Assembly: GCF_021729075.1 (NCBI RefSeq)
Contig: NZ_JAJSAQ010000004.1
Location: 186,001-250,000, forward strand
Length of the DNA: 64,000 nucleotides
Origin: Microbulbifer guangxiensis
Lineage (GTDB): Bacteria; Pseudomonadota; Gammaproteobacteria; Pseudomonadales; Cellvibrionaceae
Direction: 5' to 3'
The first letter of the stretch is position 1; every line of letters starts with the position of its first letter. The notes below the pieces were generated by a model. It was not told the DNA's origin, did no database searches, and saw only the letters and a list, made by a program, of their open reading frames with translations. Made by a program: the position numbers and the translations under genes. Shown here one piece after another: positions 61,663-64,000 of the stretch.

Positions 61663-63237
61663 ATGAGCAAACTTTTCTCCGTCTTCTCTGCCAGTGCACT
61701 CGCCCTGGCAGTATCTGCCCAGGCATCTGCTGCCGCGGACGAACGCTACATCATCAAATTCCAGGCCGGCAAAGGCGCCGCGGTCAAATCGCAGCTACAG
61801 AGTGCCGGTGGTCGCCCGGCGCTGGCCCTCGACAAGCACAATGCAGTGGCGGCCTACCTTCCCGAGCGCGCACTGCGCGCCATGCAGAATAACCCCAATG
61901 TCGAGTATGTAGAAAAAGACGCCAAGCGTTACCTGATGACCCAGGAAGTGCCTTTCGGTATCCCTATGGTGCAGGCGGACCAGGTCAGTGACCTGAACGC
62001 CGGAAACCGCACTGTCTGTATCATCGATTCTGGCTACGATATCGGCCATGAGGATCTGTCCGGCAACGCTGTCACTGGCACTAACGATGGTGGTACCGGC
62101 AACTGGTACCAGGACGAGAACGGGCACGGTACCCATGTGGCCGGGACTATCGCCGCCATCAACAATAACGCCGGTGTAGTCGGGGTGATGCCGAACGCGA
62201 ACGTGAACCTGCATATCGTCAAGGTATTCAATGCCGATGGCTGGGGCTACTCCTCCTCGCTGGTGGCCGCAGCGGATACTTGTGCCACCAATGGTGCCGA
62301 TGTGATCAATATGAGCCTTGGCGGCTCCTTCAAGTCCCGCACCGAGGACCAGGCTTTTGCCAGCCTGCTCAACCAGGGCGTGCTGTCCATCGCCGCCGCC
62401 GGTAACGATGGCAACACCCGCCACTCCTACCCGGCCTCCTACGATTCCGTGATGTCGATCGCGGCCATCGACAGCAACAAGGTCATTGCCGACTTCTCCC
62501 AGCAGACCGACCAGGTCGAACTGGCCGGCCCCGGCGTGGACGTCCTGTCCAGCGTGCCAGTGGGCAGCGCAACCCTGAGTAACGTGACCGTCGGCGGCAG
62601 CCCGGTGGCTTCTGCGGGCATGGAGGGCAGCCCGCTGGGTTCGGCCTCCGGCGCACTGGTAGACTGCGGCCTGGGTGAATCCGCCTGCACTGACGCAGCC
62701 GGAGAGATCTGCCTGATTTCCCGCGGCAACATCAGCTTTGCCGACAAGGTGCTGAACTGTGAGGCTGGCGGCGGCGTCGGCGCCATCATCTACAACAACG
62801 AACCCGGCATGCTCTACGGCACTATGGGTGAAGTGGCCACCGGTATCCCCTCTGTCGGCATCTCAGACACTGACGGCGCTGCGCTGCTCGGCCAGGTGGG
62901 CACGGCCGCCACGGTAGCGGTTGAGCCGGGCGACTATGCCTACTTCAACGGCACTTCCATGGCGACTCCCCATGTGGCCGGTGTTGCGGCACTGGTATGG
63001 AGCCACTTCGACAGCTGCTCCGCCAGCGAGATCCGCGCAGCCCTGAACGCTACTGCGGAAGACCTGGGCGCCGCCGGTCGAGACAATGCCTACGGCTACG
63101 GTCTGGTGCAGGCCAGGGCCACCTTCGACTACCTCACTGCCCATGGTTGTAGCGGTAGTGGCACCGGTGGCGGCGGTGACACTGGCGGTGGCGGTAATGG
63201 CGGTGGCAAGGGGGGCGGCAAGCCCAAGCGTGGCTGA
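61663..63237 (+). CDS. Secreted S8-family subtilase with PA insertion and Gly-rich basic tail
   Basis: A 524-residue extracellular protease. A signal peptide (ends AQASA) and an I9-type propeptide (about 27-88, RYIIKFQAGKG then VEYVEKD) are removed on maturation. The triad is Asp122 in CIIDSGYD, His145 in NGHGTHVAG and Ser432 in FNGTSMATPHVAG; the oxyanion Asn is in AAAGNDGN. A protease-associated insert (about 320-400, with CGLGESACT and ICLISRGNISFADKVLNCEAGG) is set into the catalytic domain. The tail (about 500-524) is glycine-rich and basic (GGGKPKRG). ATG 61663 was chosen for ggag upstream and the signal peptide. Confidence 0.92.
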   Translation: MSKLFSVFSASALALAVSAQASAAADERYIIKFQAGKGAAVKSQLQSAGGRPALALDKHNAVAAYLPERALRAMQNNPNVEYVEKDAKRYLMTQEVPFGIPMVQADQVSDLNAGNRTVCIIDSGYDIGHEDLSGNAVTGTNDGGTGNWYQDENGHGTHVAGTIAAINNNAGVVGVMPNANVNLHIVKVFNADGWGYSSSLVAAADTCATNGADVINMSLGGSFKSRTEDQAFASLLNQGVLSIAAAGNDGNTRHSYPASYDSVMSIAAIDSNKVIADFSQQTDQVELAGPGVDVLSSVPVGSATLSNVTVGGSPVASAGMEGSPLGSASGALVDCGLGESACTDAAGEICLISRGNISFADKVLNCEAGGGVGAIIYNNEPGMLYGTMGEVATGIPSVGISDTDGAALLGQVGTAATVAVEPGDYAYFNGTSMATPHVAGVAALVWSHFDSCSASEIRAALNATAEDLGAAGRDNAYGYGLVQARATFDYLTAHGCSGSGTGGGGDTGGGGNGGGKGGGKPKRG

Positions 63238-63254
63238 TCGCCGTCAGTAACCTC

Positions 63255-63274
63255 GAGGGGCCTCCGGGCCCCTC
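63255..63274 (+). terminator. Terminator of the subtilase gene
   Basis: The 8-bp stem gaggggcc/ggcccctc with loop tccg is followed by a short T-run (tttc). It lies 18 bases past the stop codon. Confidence 0.75.
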
Positions 63275-63435
63275 TTTCATTCCTTCCACTTCCTTCATTC
63301 ATGCCACCTCCCTTCACTCTGCCGCCCCGTCGTCCCCACCGATCGGCCTGTCGAAAAAAGTTTTCATCGGGTGCATCCATTCGGCAATCTCAGCGCATCC
63401 TACCCGTAACTGAGATAGAAACTGGATCACGCGAT

Positions 63436-64000
63436 ATGTGGAAACCCCTATTGATGGCGGCCGCCCTCGGCTTCAGTGGTGCCGTCAGCGCCGATAACCT
63501 GAACCTGCAGTTCGGCGATGACAACGACAGCTGCAATATCGATATTCCCCGCCACATACGCCTGGGCCCGGCGTTTATCGATGTGCGCGAGCAGTCCGGG
63601 GCTGCGGAATCCCTTTTCCACTATGAAGTGCCCGGTACCTTGCTGGTAGATGGCAAAACCGTGGCGCTGGACGAGGCACAGCAGACATTGATGGCCCGCT
63701 ACTACGGGCAGATGCACGAGGCCAGCCGCAACCTGAGCCTTGTCTCCCTGCTGGCAGTGGACGTCGCCCTGCACGGTGTCAGCATTGCACTGACCACCCT
63801 GGCGGGTACGGATCACCCGAATGCTGAAGAACTGCGCCTGACCATGGCGGAAGTAGAACGGCGGGCGTACCAGCGTTTCAGTGAACAGGACGGAGTTTAT
63901 ACCCTCGGTACCGATGGCGTGGGCGCCTTTATCGAGGAGACCATTGACGAGGACCTTGAGCCGCGCCTGGAGCAGATCGCCAAGGACTCTGCCGGCAGCA
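63436..64000 (+). CDS. Exported DUF2884-like (YggN-type) protein, 3' end outside window
   Basis: The frame runs from ATG 63436 to the right edge without a stop (188 residues visible). The first 19 residues form a signal peptide (LMAAALGFSGAVSA). The mature part has a cysteine near the N-terminus (NDSCNIDIP), a strand-rich section (FHYEVPGTLLVDGKTVALDEAQQTLMARYYGQM) and long helices, which resembles the pattern I recall for E. coli YggN/DUF2884. The family match is from memory and moderate. The role is unknown. Confidence 0.6.
   Translation, partial: MWKPLLMAAALGFSGAVSADNLNLQFGDDNDSCNIDIPRHIRLGPAFIDVREQSGAAESLFHYEVPGTLLVDGKTVALDEAQQTLMARYYGQMHEASRNLSLVSLLAVDVALHGVSIALTTLAGTDHPNAEELRLTMAEVERRAYQRFSEQDGVYTLGTDGVGAFIEETIDEDLEPRLEQIAKDSAGS

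Overview
The window reads as chromosomal DNA of a Gram-negative gammaproteobacterium. It is GC-rich and densely packed with genes. It carries a TonB-dependent receptor, a FadL-type porin, many lipobox lipoproteins and many secreted peptidases and esterases. Protein styles such as PuuC, SerA, RarD, MltF-like, CPXCG and DUF2007 resemble marine Cellvibrionales (a Microbulbifer-like organism). That placement is inference from protein style only; there is no rRNA or tRNA to anchor it. I see no prophage, intact insertion sequence, plasmid replication gene or CRISPR array. The mobile-like content is limited to palindromic repeat DNA.

Layout. 0-8 kb: the 3' part of mmsA, a phosphatase-fold protein, a FadL-type porin, then a PH-domain gene followed closely by a phosphodiester glycosidase and an Nmad3-family protein, and then an unusual lipoprotein joining a DsbA-like fold to GspC-like and PDZ regions. 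8-19 kb: an SGNH esterase, an MltF-like transglycosylase with two solute-binding domains, a transglutaminase-like lipoprotein, a frameshifted membrane-anchored protein, a peptidase-MA-like lipoprotein and an M1 aminopeptidase, closed by a 95-bp tandem repeat array. 19-28 kb: a TPR-sulfotransferase, a TonB-dependent receptor, a nitrilase-family amidohydrolase, an MFS transporter and a MocR-like regulator whose expected PLP lysine is arginine; this could be an uptake and processing locus for an unknown nitrogenous compound. 28-34 kb: HdeD, a beta-alanine/omega-amino-acid aminotransferase, a membrane dipeptidase, gabD and a divergent LysR regulator form an amino-acid/GABA-type catabolic block, followed by an orphan PhnE-like permease.

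34-46 kb: esterase, GNAT, MBL hydrolase, lipase-like hydrolase, ATP-grasp, a large anchored serine hydrolase, TerC, and small envelope or signalling proteins. 46-55 kb: a puuC-type dehydrogenase, a short asparaginase, an FAH-family enzyme, serA, rarD, a lipase, fba and pgk (central metabolism). 55-64 kb: an alpha/beta hydrolase, a CPXCG protein, a PBP4B-like serine hydrolase, an M16 protease, an 11-bp minisatellite, a subtilase with a PA insertion, and a DUF2884-like protein cut by the right edge.

The functional theme is envelope biology, secreted hydrolysis, and amino-acid/semialdehyde catabolism. The observations most worth following are the DsbA/GspC-like fusion, the Nmad3 locus, the lysine-less MocR, the homopolymer frameshift, the receptor-sulfotransferase block and the structured repeat regions. 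I did not find one complete system that I can call new with confidence.
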